Shown one piece after another: positions 42,921 to 57,829 of a DNA stretch of 64,000 bases (within the stretch, counting starts at the first letter, position 1; every line of letters starts with the position of its first letter). This DNA comes from Pseudomonadota bacterium (GTDB lineage: Bacteria > Desulfobacterota > Desulfovibrionia > Desulfovibrionales > Desulfovibrionaceae). The position numbers and the translations under genes are program-made. Below the pieces are notes generated by a model, which made no database searches, had not been told where the DNA came from, and worked only from the letters and a program-made list of their open reading frames with translations. Location of the stretch: positions 1-64,000 of the forward strand of contig JAEWQB010000017.1 of NCBI GenBank assembly GCA_023460395.1, read 5' to 3'.

Positions 42921-42996
42921 GCTGGCGTAGCTCAACTGGCAGAGCAGCTGATTTGTAATCAGCCGGTTGCGGGTTCGAGTCCCATCGCCAGCTCCA
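42921..42996 (+). tRNA. tRNA-Thr (anticodon UGU)
   Basis: A complete cloverleaf with acceptor GCTGGCG / CGCCAGC, anticodon loop TTTGTAA and encoded CCA. It is the first of four tRNAs before tuf, an arrangement found in many bacteria. Confidence 0.96.
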
Positions 42997-42999
42997 CGT

Positions 43000-43085
43000 G
43001 GAGGGGTTCCCGAGTGGCCAAAGGGAACAGACTGTAAATCTGTCGTCGTATGACTTCGGAGGTTCAAATCCTCCCCCCTCCACCA
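43000..43085 (+). tRNA. tRNA-Tyr (anticodon GUA)
   Basis: A class II tRNA with a long variable arm. The acceptor is GGAGGGG, the anticodon loop contains TGTAAAT, and the end is CACCA. It starts 3 bp after tRNA-Thr. Confidence 0.96.
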
Positions 43086-43146
43086 CGGAAAACAACGCTG
43101 ACAAAGCTGTAGGAGACTCACGTCGGAGAACTACGGCACTTACGAT

Positions 43147-43222
43147 GCGGGAATAGCTCAATGGCTAGAGCATCAGCCTTCCAAGCTGAGGGTTGCGAGT
43201 TCGAGTCTCGTTTCCCGCTCCA
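43147..43222 (+). tRNA. tRNA-Gly (anticodon UCC)
   Basis: The acceptor GCGGGAA pairs with TTCCCGC, the anticodon loop contains CTTCCAA, and CCA is encoded. Confidence 0.95.
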
Positions 43223-43259
43223 TTTACGCCTGAGTTCTCCCCTACAGTTGTGTATAGTA

Positions 43260-43335
<76 letters not shown>

Positions 43336-43387
43336 TTTTTATTTTCGGTGTAATAATCGAGAACAACATCGCCAGGGAGAATTACTC

Positions 43388-44584
<1,197 letters not shown>

Positions 44585-44587
44585 GTC

Positions 44588-44737
44588 ATGCGCGTCAATA
44601 TCCAGCTGGCTTGCACCGAGTGCAAACGGCGCAATTACGCGACCGACAAGAACAAGAAGAATACTACCGGACGCGTTGAGCTTATGAAGTATTGTCCCTG
44701 GGACAAGAAGCATACGCTCCATCGTGAAACAAAATAG
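44588..44737 (+). CDS. rpmG: Ribosomal protein L33
   Basis: A 49-aa large-subunit protein, MRVNIQLACTECKRRNYATD at the start and CPWDKKHTLHRETK at the end. The CTEC pair is retained, but the second pair is reduced to a single Cys (CPWD), so zinc binding is probably lost. It begins 3 bp after the tuf stop. Confidence 0.95.
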   Translation: MRVNIQLACTECKRRNYATDKNKKNTTGRVELMKYCPWDKKHTLHRETK

Positions 44738-44754
44738 GTAGTCTTCCATAGTGC

Positions 44755-44831
44755 AGGGGTGTAGCTCCAACGGCTAGAGCGCCGGTCTCCAAAACCGGAT
44801 GTTGCGGGTTCGAATCCCTCCACCCCTGCCA
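44755..44831 (+). tRNA. tRNA-Trp (anticodon CCA)
   Basis: The acceptor AGGGGTG pairs with CACCCCT, the anticodon loop CTCCAAA carries CCA, and the CCA end is encoded. It lies between rpmG and secE, the classical place. Confidence 0.97.
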
Positions 44832-44866
44832 TTTTATTCTTCTTACCCACTTTCGGTGAGGCGACC

Positions 44867-45115
44867 ATGGCGAACAAGCACTCGAAGAAAACTGAGAAAA
44901 CGGCTGACAGCCCCAACGGCGTGAGCAGCAAAGTAACTCAGTTTAAAGAGTTCTTCGAAGAGTCCCAGGTAGAAATCAAGAAGGTCGTCTGGCCTACCAG
45001 AAAAGAGACGGTGACAGCCGGCGTAGCAGTGCTTGTGCTTGTTGTCGTCATGTCGCTTTTTCTGGGGGTTGTTGACCTGAGTCTTACGAAACTCGTTGAA
45101 TACATTCTTTCCTGA
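44867..45115 (+). CDS. secE: Preprotein translocase subunit SecE
   Basis: A single-spanning subunit of the SecYEG channel. An 82-aa protein with a charged N-terminus, the conserved amphipathic EIKKVVWPTRKET motif near residue 36 and one membrane helix (AGVAVLVLVVVMSLFLGVVD). It lies between tRNA-Trp and nusG. Confidence 0.97.
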   Translation: MANKHSKKTEKTADSPNGVSSKVTQFKEFFEESQVEIKKVVWPTRKETVTAGVAVLVLVVVMSLFLGVVDLSLTKLVEYILS

Positions 45116-45128
45116 TGGGACTAACCAC

Positions 45129-45683
45129 ATGACAGAGGAACACATCCCCGCCCCCAAGGCACGCTGGTACATCGTCCACACCTATTCCGGCTTTGAGCAA
45201 CGTGTGGAACAGACCATCACTCAGATGATTCGTACCAACGAAGCACAGGGCCAGATAGAAGAAGTCGTTGTGCCTACGGAAAAGGTTGTGGAACTGGTGA
45301 AGGGCGAAAAGCGCACTTCTACCCGTAAGTTCTACCCCGGTTACGTCATGGTCAAAATGGTCATGACCGATCTTTCATGGCATCTGGTTTCTAATATCCA
45401 GCGGGTTACCGGCTTCATCGGCGGCAAAAACCGTCCCACTCCCATGCGGGATTCTGAAGCCGAACGTATCCTTGCCATGATGGAATCCCGGCAGGAACAG
45501 CCCCGGCCCAAGTTCAGCTTTGAACGTGGTGACGAGGTTCGGGTTATTGACGGCCCCTTCGGCGGTTTCAACGGCGTTGTCGAAGATGTCAATTTCGACA
45601 AGGGCAAACTTCGCGTCTCCGTGTCCATATTCGGTCGGCAAACTCCGGTGGAACTGGATTTTGTCCAGGTGGACAAGGGGTAG
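45129..45683 (+). CDS. nusG: Transcription termination/antitermination factor NusG
   Basis: It binds RNA polymerase and links it to Rho and the ribosome. The NGN domain is visible from ARWYIVHTYSGFEQRVEQTI to KFYPGYVMVKMVMTD and RVTGFIGG; the C-terminal KOW domain is FERGDEVRVIDGPFGGFNGVVEDV. The start at 45129 fits the family length of 184 aa. It is followed by rplK. Confidence 0.98.
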   Translation: MTEEHIPAPKARWYIVHTYSGFEQRVEQTITQMIRTNEAQGQIEEVVVPTEKVVELVKGEKRTSTRKFYPGYVMVKMVMTDLSWHLVSNIQRVTGFIGGKNRPTPMRDSEAERILAMMESRQEQPRPKFSFERGDEVRVIDGPFGGFNGVVEDVNFDKGKLRVSVSIFGRQTPVELDFVQVDKG

Positions 45684-45738
45684 CGCACATCGAGCATCAA
45701 CGCCGCCTTGGCGGCGTCTGCCATAGAGGTATATTGGA

Positions 45739-46161
45739 ATGGCCAAGAAAGAAGTTGCGAAAATAAAGCTTCAGATTCCTGCTGGCGCGGCAAATCCGTC
45801 CCCGCCTATTGGTCCCGCTTTGGGCCAGCACGGTCTGAACATCATGGAATTCTGCAAGGCGTATAACGCCAAGACCATGGACCAGAAGGGTCTCATCATT
45901 CCGGTGGTCATCACCGTATATGCTGACCGCTCCTTCACGTTCATCACCAAAACGCCGCCTGCATCTGTGCTCATCCTTCGTGAAGCAAAGACGCAGAAGG
46001 GATCTGGTGAACCCAACCGGAAAAAAGTGGGTTCGCTGACCATGGCTCAGGTGGAAGAAATCGCCAAGCTGAAGATGCCCGACCTGAACGCCGCCAGCCT
46101 TGACGCGGCCATGAAGACTATCATGGGTACCGCACGCAGCATGGGCGTTGATATTAAGTAA
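45739..46161 (+). CDS. rplK: Ribosomal protein L11
   Basis: A 140-aa protein of the GTPase-associated centre. AKIKLQIPAGAANPSPPIGPALGQHGLNIMEFCK at the start, and GTARSMGVDI at the end, match the family. It forms an operon with rplA. Confidence 0.99.
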   Translation: MAKKEVAKIKLQIPAGAANPSPPIGPALGQHGLNIMEFCKAYNAKTMDQKGLIIPVVITVYADRSFTFITKTPPASVLILREAKTQKGSGEPNRKKVGSLTMAQVEEIAKLKMPDLNAASLDAAMKTIMGTARSMGVDIK

Positions 46162-46284
46162 GTTTCTGGAAATCAGTCGGACTGCCGCTCGCTGGGTATT
46201 TCCCATGGAAATCACCGCAGCAGTGACCGCGTGACATTGAGCGGCAGGAGATTATCACAGAACAAGACAAAGGAAGGCTGACCA

Positions 46285-46992
46285 ATGCCTAAGCATGGCA
46301 AAAAATATCGCAAGGCGGTTGAAGGGGTTTCCCTGGCTGACCGTCTGCCCGTAGAAGACGCTGTAGCAAAATCCGTTGCAGCCTCCTTCGCGAAGTTCGA
46401 CGAAACGGTTGACGTTTCGCTGAACCTCGGTGTTGACCCCAAATACTCTGACCAGATGGTGCGTGGCGCGTGTGCCCTGCCTCATGGCCTTGGCAAAACA
46501 GTCCGCGTGGCTGTGTTCTGCAAAGGCGAAAAGCAGGCAGAAGCCACTGCTGCCGGTGCCGACGTGGTTGGCGCTGAAGATCTGGTGGAAAAGATTAAGG
46601 GCGGCTGGCTGGAATTTGACAGCGCTATTGCCACCCCCGACTGCATGGCCCTTGTCGGTCAAGTTGGTCGTGTGCTCGGACCCCGTGGTCTTATGCCCAA
46701 CGCCAAGACCGGCACTGTGACCTTTGATGTGGTCGCTGCCGTGAACGAAGTGAAGGCGGGCCGCGTGGAATTTAAGGTAGATAAGGCTGGCGTGCTCCAC
46801 GCTCCCATTGGCAAGGTTTCCTTCGGCCCTGAAAAGCTGCTGGGCAACCTGAAGACGCTGCTGGAAACGGTCAACCGCCTTAAGCCGTCGTCCGCTAAGG
46901 GTACCTACATGCGTACCATGTGTATCTCCAGCACTATGGGCCCCGGCTTCAAGATCGACCCTTCTCTGATTAAGAAATTCCTCGAAGGCTAA
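46285..46992 (+). CDS. rplA: Ribosomal protein L1
   Basis: A 235-aa L1-stalk protein and usual autogenous repressor of the L11 operon. VDVSLNLGVDPKYSDQMVRGACALPHG and RVLGPRGLMPNAKTGTVT are diagnostic. A strong terminator follows. Confidence 0.99.
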   Translation: MPKHGKKYRKAVEGVSLADRLPVEDAVAKSVAASFAKFDETVDVSLNLGVDPKYSDQMVRGACALPHGLGKTVRVAVFCKGEKQAEATAAGADVVGAEDLVEKIKGGWLEFDSAIATPDCMALVGQVGRVLGPRGLMPNAKTGTVTFDVVAAVNEVKAGRVEFKVDKAGVLHAPIGKVSFGPEKLLGNLKTLLETVNRLKPSSAKGTYMRTMCISSTMGPGFKIDPSLIKKFLEG

Positions 46993-47010
46993 CCCCTTCG
47001 GAAGATATTC

Positions 47011-47042
47011 GGCTTGGGCGGGTTTCCCGCTCAAGCCTTTTT
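47011..47042 (+). terminator. Terminator between rplA and rplJ
   Basis: GGCTTGGGCGGG / CCCGCTCAAGCC with a 3-nt loop and TTTTT. It separates the L11-L1 and L10-L7/L12 units or attenuates read-through. Confidence 0.85.
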
Positions 47043-47054
47043 GGCAAAGGCTGG

Positions 47055-47150
47055 AATCTAAGTCGCAGACAGTAGGCGTCCTTCGGGAAGAAGACCTACC
47101 GAGACGGTTGGCTTAGCTTCCACTTGGCACCCCTTAGTCCAAGGAGACTC
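47055..47150 (+). promoter_or_regulatory. L10 leader RNA region
   Basis: The leader before rplJ contains a short hairpin with AGGCGTCCTTCGGGAAGAAGACCT and flanking sequences resembling the L10 leader to which the L10-(L12)4 complex binds for autoregulation. It is assigned mainly by position. Confidence 0.5.
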
Positions 47151-47153
47151 ACC

Positions 47154-47675
47154 GTGAATAGGTCCGAAAAAGCCGCGATTATTGAGCGTTTGAAGGCTCG
47201 CGCCGAAAACGCCAGCATTGCGGTTGTGACCGACTTCAAGGGTATGCCGGTGGAAAAGATGACTGAGCTTAGGGTTATGCTTCGCGACAACGGTGGGGAA
47301 TACCACGTTGTCAAGAACACCTTGGCAGGCATCGCATTCACTGGCGGACAGCATGACGTTCTTTCTTCCAAACTGAAAGAGAACTGCGCTGTTGCCCTTG
47401 GGTTCGAAGATCCTGTGGCAGTGGCCAAGGCTCTCGTGGAATTTGCTAAAAAAAGCAAGACGTTTGGCATCCGCTTCGCCTCTCTTGAGGGTTCTCCCCT
47501 CACCGAGGCCCAGCTGACCGAACTCGCCAAGCTGCCCGGTAAGCAGGAACTGCTTGCCAAGGCACTGGGCACCATGAATGCCGTACCCACTAATTTTGTT
47601 GGCCTTTTCGCCAACATCCTGCGCACCTTCCTGTATGCCCTGAACGCTATCAGGGATCAGAAAGAAGCTGCATAA
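47154..47675 (+). CDS. rplJ: Ribosomal protein L10
   Basis: The stalk base that holds L7/L12 dimers. VNRSEKAAIIERLKARAENA, then VVTDFKGMPVEKMTELR and YHVVKNTLAGIA are typical; the C-terminal helix for L7/L12 follows. A GTG start at 47154 after AAGGAG gives 173 aa. It is probably autoregulated through its leader. Confidence 0.97.
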   Translation: MNRSEKAAIIERLKARAENASIAVVTDFKGMPVEKMTELRVMLRDNGGEYHVVKNTLAGIAFTGGQHDVLSSKLKENCAVALGFEDPVAVAKALVEFAKKSKTFGIRFASLEGSPLTEAQLTELAKLPGKQELLAKALGTMNAVPTNFVGLFANILRTFLYALNAIRDQKEAA

Positions 47676-47714
47676 CCCAAAACTCCATTAGCCAACGCAC
47701 ATAAGGAGATTACC

Positions 47715-48095
47715 ATGTCTGTGACCAAAGAACAGGTTGTTGAATTTATTGCCAACATGACCGTGCTCGAACTCTCCGAATTCATCAAGGAACTCGAAGA
47801 AAAGTTCGGCGTGTCCGCTGCTGCTCCTGTTGCCGCCATGGCCGCTGGCCCCGCTGCTGCCCCCGCTGAAGAAGCTGAAGAAAAGACCGAATTCGACATC
47901 ATCCTGAAGAGCGCCGGTTCCAACAAGATCGCCGTTATCAAGGTTGTGCGCGCTCTGACCGGTCTGGGCCTCAAGGAAGCCAAGGACAAAGTTGACGGCG
48001 CTCCCGCTCCTCTGAAGGAAGCCGCTTCCAAGGAAGAAGCCGAAACCGCTAAGAAGCAGTTGGAAGAAGCTGGCGCTGAAGTCGAAATCAAGTAA
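47715..48095 (+). CDS. rplL: Ribosomal protein L7/L12
   Basis: A 126-aa stalk protein that recruits translation factors. The N-terminal dimer domain, an Ala-rich hinge (AAAPVAAMAAGPAAAPAEEAEE) and the C-terminal domain EFDIILKSAGSNKIAVIKVVRALTGLGLKEAKDKVDGAP are visible. An attenuating hairpin follows before rpoB. Confidence 0.99.
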   Translation: MSVTKEQVVEFIANMTVLELSEFIKELEEKFGVSAAAPVAAMAAGPAAAPAEEAEEKTEFDIILKSAGSNKIAVIKVVRALTGLGLKEAKDKVDGAPAPLKEAASKEEAETAKKQLEEAGAEVEIK

Positions 48096-48122
48096 TACAG
48101 ATATCGACACGCATCCACTGGC

Positions 48123-48149
48123 GCGGGCAGGGAAACCTGCCCGCGTTTC
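48123..48149 (+). terminator. Attenuator/terminator between rplL and rpoB
   Basis: GCGGGCAGG / CCTGCCCGC with a 4-nt loop and a weak GTTTCT tail. Such a hairpin commonly reduces read-through from the ribosomal genes to rpoBC. Confidence 0.65.
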
Positions 48150-48552
48150 TCAACTGAAACTCTTTATAGCAAGCGCACAAAAAAAACTTGCCAATTTACG
48201 TTAGACGAACTACTCTGCACATTTTGGTCGACCTATCTACTTCCTAACGTAAATTCATATCGGGCGACACGTTGCACACCCTTTTCGGACGCATGACACC
48301 CCGACTTTTCTGCATTTCAGCAGGGCGCTCTTTGGCGGACGCGCTCTGTTTTCTGTTGCCGTGCGAGCATGTGCGCAGCGGCTCCTCTCTGACCGGCCAC
48401 CCTCGCCCGCTCCCCGTTGGCGACTGGCATCTTGCATGCCGCCGCATTTTGCGGCGTTCCGCCAGTAACGGTCTCGCAACTGCCGTCGCCATCTAATACG
48501 CACCCACCGTCTGGTCGTATTGGTGGCAAACCGTTTCCCTTGAGGTGAAAAC
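48150..48552. other. Long rplL-rpoB gap with a 12-bp inverted repeat
   Basis: AATTTACGTTAG (48193-48204) and CTAACGTAAATT (48244-48255) are exact reverse complements 39 nt apart, in an AT-rich island. The rest is GC-rich leader sequence with a small CCGCCGCATTTTGCGGCG hairpin. No gene is supported on either strand. Confidence 0.6.
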
Positions 48553-51500
48553 ATGGGCCAACTGACGAAAAAATTTGGTACAATCGACGTAACCCTTCCC
48601 ATTCCGCACCTGTTGAACTTGCAGGTTGATTCCTACAAGAAGTTCCTGCAGGAAGGCCGCACGGAACGTCTGCCCGAAGAAGGGCTGGAAGGGGTATTCA
48701 GATCTGTATTCCCCATAGAAGACTTCAACCGCACTGCCAGCCTTGAGTACGTGAGCTACGAAGTCGGCGAACCGAAGTACGATCAGGCCGAGTGCATCTC
48801 CAAGGGCCTCACGTATGAAGCTCCCATCCGCATTAAAGTGCGTTTGGTGGTGTATGACGTGGACGAAGACAGCCAGAACAGAACTATCCGCGACATCAAG
48901 GAGCAGGATATCTATTTTGGCACGCTGCCTCTGATGACCGAGAAGGGCACCTTCATCATCAACGGCACAGAACGTGTCATCGTCAACCAGCTCCAGCGCT
49001 CGCCCGGTATCATTTTTGAGCACGACTCCGGCAAAACGCACTCCAGCCGCAAGGTGCTCTACAGCTGCCGCATTATTCCCATGCGCGGTTCGTGGCTCGA
49101 CTTCGACTTCGACCACAAGGACATCCTGTACGTCCGCATTGACCGCCGCCGCAAAATGCCCGCGACCATTCTATTCAAGGCCATGGGCATGAGCCGCACC
49201 GATATTTTGGACTACTTCTACCGTAAGGAAGTCTTCCGTATCGACGGCGAAAAGCTGCTGTGGGAAGTGGAAAAAGACCTGTACCGCAAGGAACCTGCTT
49301 TTGTGGACCTGTGCGTTGGCGACACTGTGCTCGCGAAGCAGGGCAAGCTCATCACCAAACGCGCATGGCGCCAGTTGGTGGAAGCAGGCGTAAAAACTAT
49401 TGAAGTGGCACCTGACAGCGTTTTTGGTATGTTCCTCGCGGAAGACGTGGTGGACGAAAAAACCGGTGAAGTGCTTGCCGAAGCCGCTGACGAAGTAACC
49501 GCCGACACCATCGAACGTCTGCGCAACGCCGATATCGCCCGTCTTCCCATCCTGCACACGCGCGGAACTGACGTTTCCGCCTCCATGCGTGACACGCTGG
49601 TTATGGACAAGACCTCGGACGTGGACAGCGCCCGCGTGGAAATCTACCGCCGCCTGCGCCCCAGTTCGCCGCCCACCCCTGAAATTGCTTCCGCGTTCTT
49701 CGAGAACCTGTTCCGCAACGCGGATTACTACGACCTTTCCCCTGTGGGCCGCTACAAACTGAACCAGCGCCTTGCCGTTCAGCAATCGCTGGAGCTGCGC
49801 ACCTTGGCGGACGATGATATTCTCACCGCCATTTCCGTGCTCTGCAAATTGAAAGACTCGCATGGCCCTGCGGACGACATCGACCACTTGGGTAACCGCC
49901 GCGTGCGTCCCGTGGGCGAACTGGTGGAAAACCAGTACCGCATTGGCTTGGTCCGCATGGAACGCGCCATCAAAGAACGCATGAGCCTTCAGGAAGTCGC
50001 GACTCTCATGCCGCACGACCTGATCAACCCCAAGCCGGTTGCCGCCGTGCTCAAGGAATTCTTTGGTACCTCGCAGCTCAGCCAGTTCATGGACCAGACC
50101 AACTCCCTGTCGGAAGTAACGCATAAGCGTCGTCTTTCCGCTCTCGGACCCGGCGGTCTGACCCGCGAACGCGCGGGCTTTGAAGTGCGCGACGTGCATA
50201 CCTCGCACTATGGTCGTATCTGCCCCATTGAAACGCCTGAAGGTCCGAACATCGGCCTTATCGTTTCGCTGACCACCTACGCCAAGGTGAACGATTTTGG
50301 CTTCATCGAAACGCCCTACCGCATCGTCCGCGATGCTCAGGTAACGGACGAAGTCCATTACATGGATGCCTCCGGCGAAAACGGACAGGTGGTGGCACAG
50401 GCCAACGCTCCGCTGGACGAGGAAGGACGGTTCATCAATGAATTCGTTACCACTCGCGTAAACGGCGATGTGATCATGTCCCCGCGCGAAGAAGTAACGC
50501 TGATGGACATTTCCCCCAGCCAGATGGTGTCTATTTCCGCCGCGCTCATCCCCTTCCTGGAACACGATGACGCCAACCGCGCGCTCATGGGTTCCAACAT
50601 GCAACGGCAGGCCGTGCCTCTGCTGCGTTGCCACAAGCCCATTGTGGGCACCGGCATGGAAGGTGATGTGGCCCACGACTCCGGCGCGTGTACGCTTGCC
50701 GAAGGGGATGGCATTGTCCGCTACGTGGATGCCGACCGCATTATCGTCAGCTACGACGACTCCGCCCTTTACCCAACCACCGGCGGCGTGCGCAACTATG
50801 ACCTGCTGAAATACCACAAGTCCAACCAGAACTCCTGTTTCGGACAAAAGCCGTGCTGCACGCCCGGTCAGGTAGTTAAGACAGGACAGGTTCTCGCTGA
50901 CGGCCCCGGCATTGAAGACGGGGAGCTGGCACTGGGCAAAAACCTTGTGGTCGCCTTCATGCCTTGGTGCGGATACAACTTCGAAGACTCCATTCTCATC
51001 TCCGAACGCATGGTGAAAGAAGACGTCTTCACCTCCGTGCACATTGAAGAATTCGAAGTGGTGGCCCGCGATACCAAGCTGGGACCGGAAGAAATCACCC
51101 GCGATATTCCCAACGTCAGCGAAGAAATGCTGCGCAACTTAGACGGCAGCGGTATCATTCGCATCGGGGCCAACGTAAAGCCCGACGATATCCTTGTGGG
51201 CAAAATCACCCCCAAGGGTGAAACACAGCTCACCCCGGAAGAAAAGCTCTTGCGCGCCATCTTCGGCGACAAGGCCCGCGACGTGAAAAACACCTCCCTG
51301 AAGGTTCCTCCGGGAATCGAAGGCACCGTTATTGATGTAAAGGTGTTCAACCGCCGTTCGGGAGAAAAAGACGAGCGCACCCGGAATATCGAAGATTACG
51401 AACTGGCCCGTCTGGACCGCAAGGAACAGGACCACATTGACGCCCTGACCGGCACCACCATGGATAAAATCGTGGAATTGGTAGCCGGAAAGCAGCTTGC

Positions 51501-52665
51501 CACCAACATTCCCGGCAAGAAAAAGGGTGAAGTGCTGGCTGAGTCCGGTCATGTGCCCACTGCCGATGTGCTGCGGCTGGTACCCGTGAAAAAACTGGCG
51601 GGCATTTTCCGCGATAAAGAAATCAACGAACAGCTTGATGCCATAATTGCCGCATATGACGCCCAGATCGGCTTCATCAAAGGCATTTACGACAACAAGC
51701 GCGAAAAGGTGACCGAAGGGGACGACCTGCCCCCCGGCGTTATCAAAATGGCGAAGTGCTACATCGCCGTGAAGCGTAAGCTGAGTGTGGGTGACAAAAT
51801 GGCAGGCCGGCACGGAAACAAGGGGGTTGTCTCCCAGATTCTGCCGCTGGAAGACATGCCTTTCTTCGCCGACGGCACCGCCGTGGACATAGTGCTCAAC
51901 CCGCTGGGCGTGCCTTCGCGTATGAACATCGGGCAGATTATGGAAACCCACCTTGGATGGGGCGCCCTGAAGCTGGGACAGCAACTGGCTGATCTGCTGG
52001 CTTCCGGCGAGGCTCTCAAGCAGGTGCGTCAGCAGGTTAAAGACGTGTTCCAGTCCAAACACATTGCCGCGTTGGTAGATTCCATGGAAGACGAGGAATT
52101 CGCCAATGCCGTGCGCAAACTGGAAACCGGCATCGTGACCAAAACCCCCGTGTTCGACGGCGCATCGGAAGACGAAATATGGGGTTGGCTGGACCGCGCG
52201 GGCCTTGCAAACGATGGCAAAACCGTGCTGTACGACGGTCGCACAGGTGACTCCTTCCATAACCGCGTGACCACGGGTGTCATGTACATGCTTAAGCTGC
52301 ACCACTTGGTCGACGAAAAAATCCATGCCCGTTCCACCGGCCCTTACTCGCTGGTCACCCAGCAGCCTCTGGGCGGTAAAGCCCAATTTGGTGGGCAGCG
52401 ACTTGGGGAAATGGAAGTTTGGGCGCTGGAAGCCCATGGTGCCGCGTACATGTTGCAGGAATTCCTCACCGTTAAGTCCGATGACGTGACCGGACGCGTG
52501 AAAATGTACGAGAAGATCGTGAAGGGCGACAACTTCCTTGAAGCTGGTCTGCCTGAATCCTTCAACGTGCTTGTGAAGGAACTCATGTCCCTCGGACTCG
52601 ACGTGACCCTGCATCAGGAAGAAAACAAAAAGCGCCCCAAGCGCACCGGGTTCATAACCGAATAA
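48553..52665 (+). CDS. rpoB: RNA polymerase subunit beta
   Basis: The 1370-aa catalytic-core subunit. GQLTKKFGTIDVTLPIPHLL at the start and diagnostic blocks such as FFGTSQLSQFMDQTNSLSEVTHKRRLSALGPGGLTRERAGFEVRDVH (rifampicin region) are present. In that region the usual binding-site residues D, H, R and S (QFMDQTN, THKRRLSALGPGGL) look wild-type. SRMNIGQIMETHLGW, the zone near the C-terminus, is also normal. TTGAGGTGA precedes the ATG. It is followed by rpoC after 103 bp. Confidence 0.99.
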   Translation: MGQLTKKFGTIDVTLPIPHLLNLQVDSYKKFLQEGRTERLPEEGLEGVFRSVFPIEDFNRTASLEYVSYEVGEPKYDQAECISKGLTYEAPIRIKVRLVVYDVDEDSQNRTIRDIKEQDIYFGTLPLMTEKGTFIINGTERVIVNQLQRSPGIIFEHDSGKTHSSRKVLYSCRIIPMRGSWLDFDFDHKDILYVRIDRRRKMPATILFKAMGMSRTDILDYFYRKEVFRIDGEKLLWEVEKDLYRKEPAFVDLCVGDTVLAKQGKLITKRAWRQLVEAGVKTIEVAPDSVFGMFLAEDVVDEKTGEVLAEAADEVTADTIERLRNADIARLPILHTRGTDVSASMRDTLVMDKTSDVDSARVEIYRRLRPSSPPTPEIASAFFENLFRNADYYDLSPVGRYKLNQRLAVQQSLELRTLADDDILTAISVLCKLKDSHGPADDIDHLGNRRVRPVGELVENQYRIGLVRMERAIKERMSLQEVATLMPHDLINPKPVAAVLKEFFGTSQLSQFMDQTNSLSEVTHKRRLSALGPGGLTRERAGFEVRDVHTSHYGRICPIETPEGPNIGLIVSLTTYAKVNDFGFIETPYRIVRDAQVTDEVHYMDASGENGQVVAQANAPLDEEGRFINEFVTTRVNGDVIMSPREEVTLMDISPSQMVSISAALIPFLEHDDANRALMGSNMQRQAVPLLRCHKPIVGTGMEGDVAHDSGACTLAEGDGIVRYVDADRIIVSYDDSALYPTTGGVRNYDLLKYHKSNQNSCFGQKPCCTPGQVVKTGQVLADGPGIEDGELALGKNLVVAFMPWCGYNFEDSILISERMVKEDVFTSVHIEEFEVVARDTKLGPEEITRDIPNVSEEMLRNLDGSGIIRIGANVKPDDILVGKITPKGETQLTPEEKLLRAIFGDKARDVKNTSLKVPPGIEGTVIDVKVFNRRSGEKDERTRNIEDYELARLDRKEQDHIDALTGTTMDKIVELVAGKQLATNIPGKKKGEVLAESGHVPTADVLRLVPVKKLAGIFRDKEINEQLDAIIAAYDAQIGFIKGIYDNKREKVTEGDDLPPGVIKMAKCYIAVKRKLSVGDKMAGRHGNKGVVSQILPLEDMPFFADGTAVDIVLNPLGVPSRMNIGQIMETHLGWGALKLGQQLADLLASGEALKQVRQQVKDVFQSKHIAALVDSMEDEEFANAVRKLETGIVTKTPVFDGASEDEIWGWLDRAGLANDGKTVLYDGRTGDSFHNRVTTGVMYMLKLHHLVDEKIHARSTGPYSLVTQQPLGGKAQFGGQRLGEMEVWALEAHGAAYMLQEFLTVKSDDVTGRVKMYEKIVKGDNFLEAGLPESFNVLVKELMSLGLDVTLHQEENKKRPKRTGFITE

Positions 52666-52768
52666 TCACACGGGCCTGCGGCCACATGCGTGACCGCAGG
52701 CCCGGTAATGATATCGATACAGGTTCCCAAAACCCGCATACAAACCAATTTTGGGTGGGGTATCAACC

Positions 52769-56941
<4,173 letters not shown>

Positions 56942-56969
56942 CCCGGCAGAAGTACGACACACATAAATC

Positions 56970-57011
56970 GCCCCGGCATGTCCATAGGATATGCCGGGGC
57001 GTTCTTCTTTA
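56970..57011 (+). terminator. Terminator of rpoBC
   Basis: GCCCCGGCAT / ATGCCGGGGC with an 11-nt loop followed by GTTCTTCTTT. It also faces the 3' end of argO. Confidence 0.88.
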
Positions 57012-57042
57012 TGCCGGGCTGCCCCCGTGCCATACGTCGTCG

Positions 57043-57693
57043 CTACATTCCCACGCCACCCCGCAGCCCGTGCATGAACAGGCGTGTTCCCAGCGTCCAC
57101 ATGATCACACAGACCAATCCGTCCAGCACCCGCCACGCCGTGCGCGAACGGAAAACCGGTGCCAGCAACTGCCCCCCCAAAGAAAGCGAAAAGAACCAGA
57201 CAACGGAAGCGGTCATGGCCCCCACACCGAACACATACCGCGCGGTTCCCGGATACTGCCCGCTAATGGCACCAACTAATACCACCGTGTCCAGATAGAC
57301 ATGCGGATTAAGCAGCGTCACCGCCAGTGTGGAAAGAACCACCGACCTCGGCACGGCGCGTGGAGCGTCCCCGGTCAGCGCTCCCCCTCTGAGCACGGAC
57401 CGCAATGCACCGGCTCCATACCAAAACAAAAACGCCGCGCCAAACCACGCCGCAAACTGACCCAACACAGGGTTGGACGCCACGGCGGTGCCCACACCCG
57501 CCACGCCAACGCCAATAAGCGCGGCATCGCACGCACTGCATATGGCGGCAACAATCCACGGAGAATTACGTCTCACCCCTTGGGTGAGCACAAAGGCGTT
57601 TTGCGCGCCTATGGCGATAATGAGGCTCGCCCCCATCCCTATCCCTTGCAGATATGGGCCTAACCAAAGGCCGCCCATTTCACTTCCGTTCAT
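57043..57693 (-). CDS. argO: LysE-family arginine exporter (ArgO)
   Basis: An inner-membrane exporter of basic amino acids. Six hydrophobic segments, with the LysE signature GASLIIAIGAQNAFVLTQGVRR at about residue 20 and TLLNPHVYLDTVVLVGAISGQY in the middle, are diagnostic of ArgO. 216 aa from the ATG at 57693; two other in-frame starts upstream are less supported. It is divergent from argP with about 135 bp between, the arrangement in which ArgP activates argO when arginine or its analogue canavanine is present. Confidence 0.92.
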   Translation of the reverse strand: MNGSEMGGLWLGPYLQGIGMGASLIIAIGAQNAFVLTQGVRRNSPWIVAAICSACDAALIGVGVAGVGTAVASNPVLGQFAAWFGAAFLFWYGAGALRSVLRGGALTGDAPRAVPRSVVLSTLAVTLLNPHVYLDTVVLVGAISGQYPGTARYVFGVGAMTASVVWFFSLSLGGQLLAPVFRSRTAWRVLDGLVCVIMWTLGTRLFMHGLRGGVGM

Positions 57694-57829
57694 TACCCTC
57701 ATCCTCTCATGTGCTCTCTGGATATACGTGCTCCCATGAACACATACGCAGGCTCTTCTCCTAATCTGGCACCCGACAAAAGGGAAACTCATGTTTTTAC
57801 TTTTTCATAAGTTTTTCTTATAATAACGG

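Noticed and set aside
49171..52614. Open frames of 623 and 491 codons antisense to rpoB
   Set aside because: Same cause: antisense of a highly biased gene, no homology signs, no start signals.
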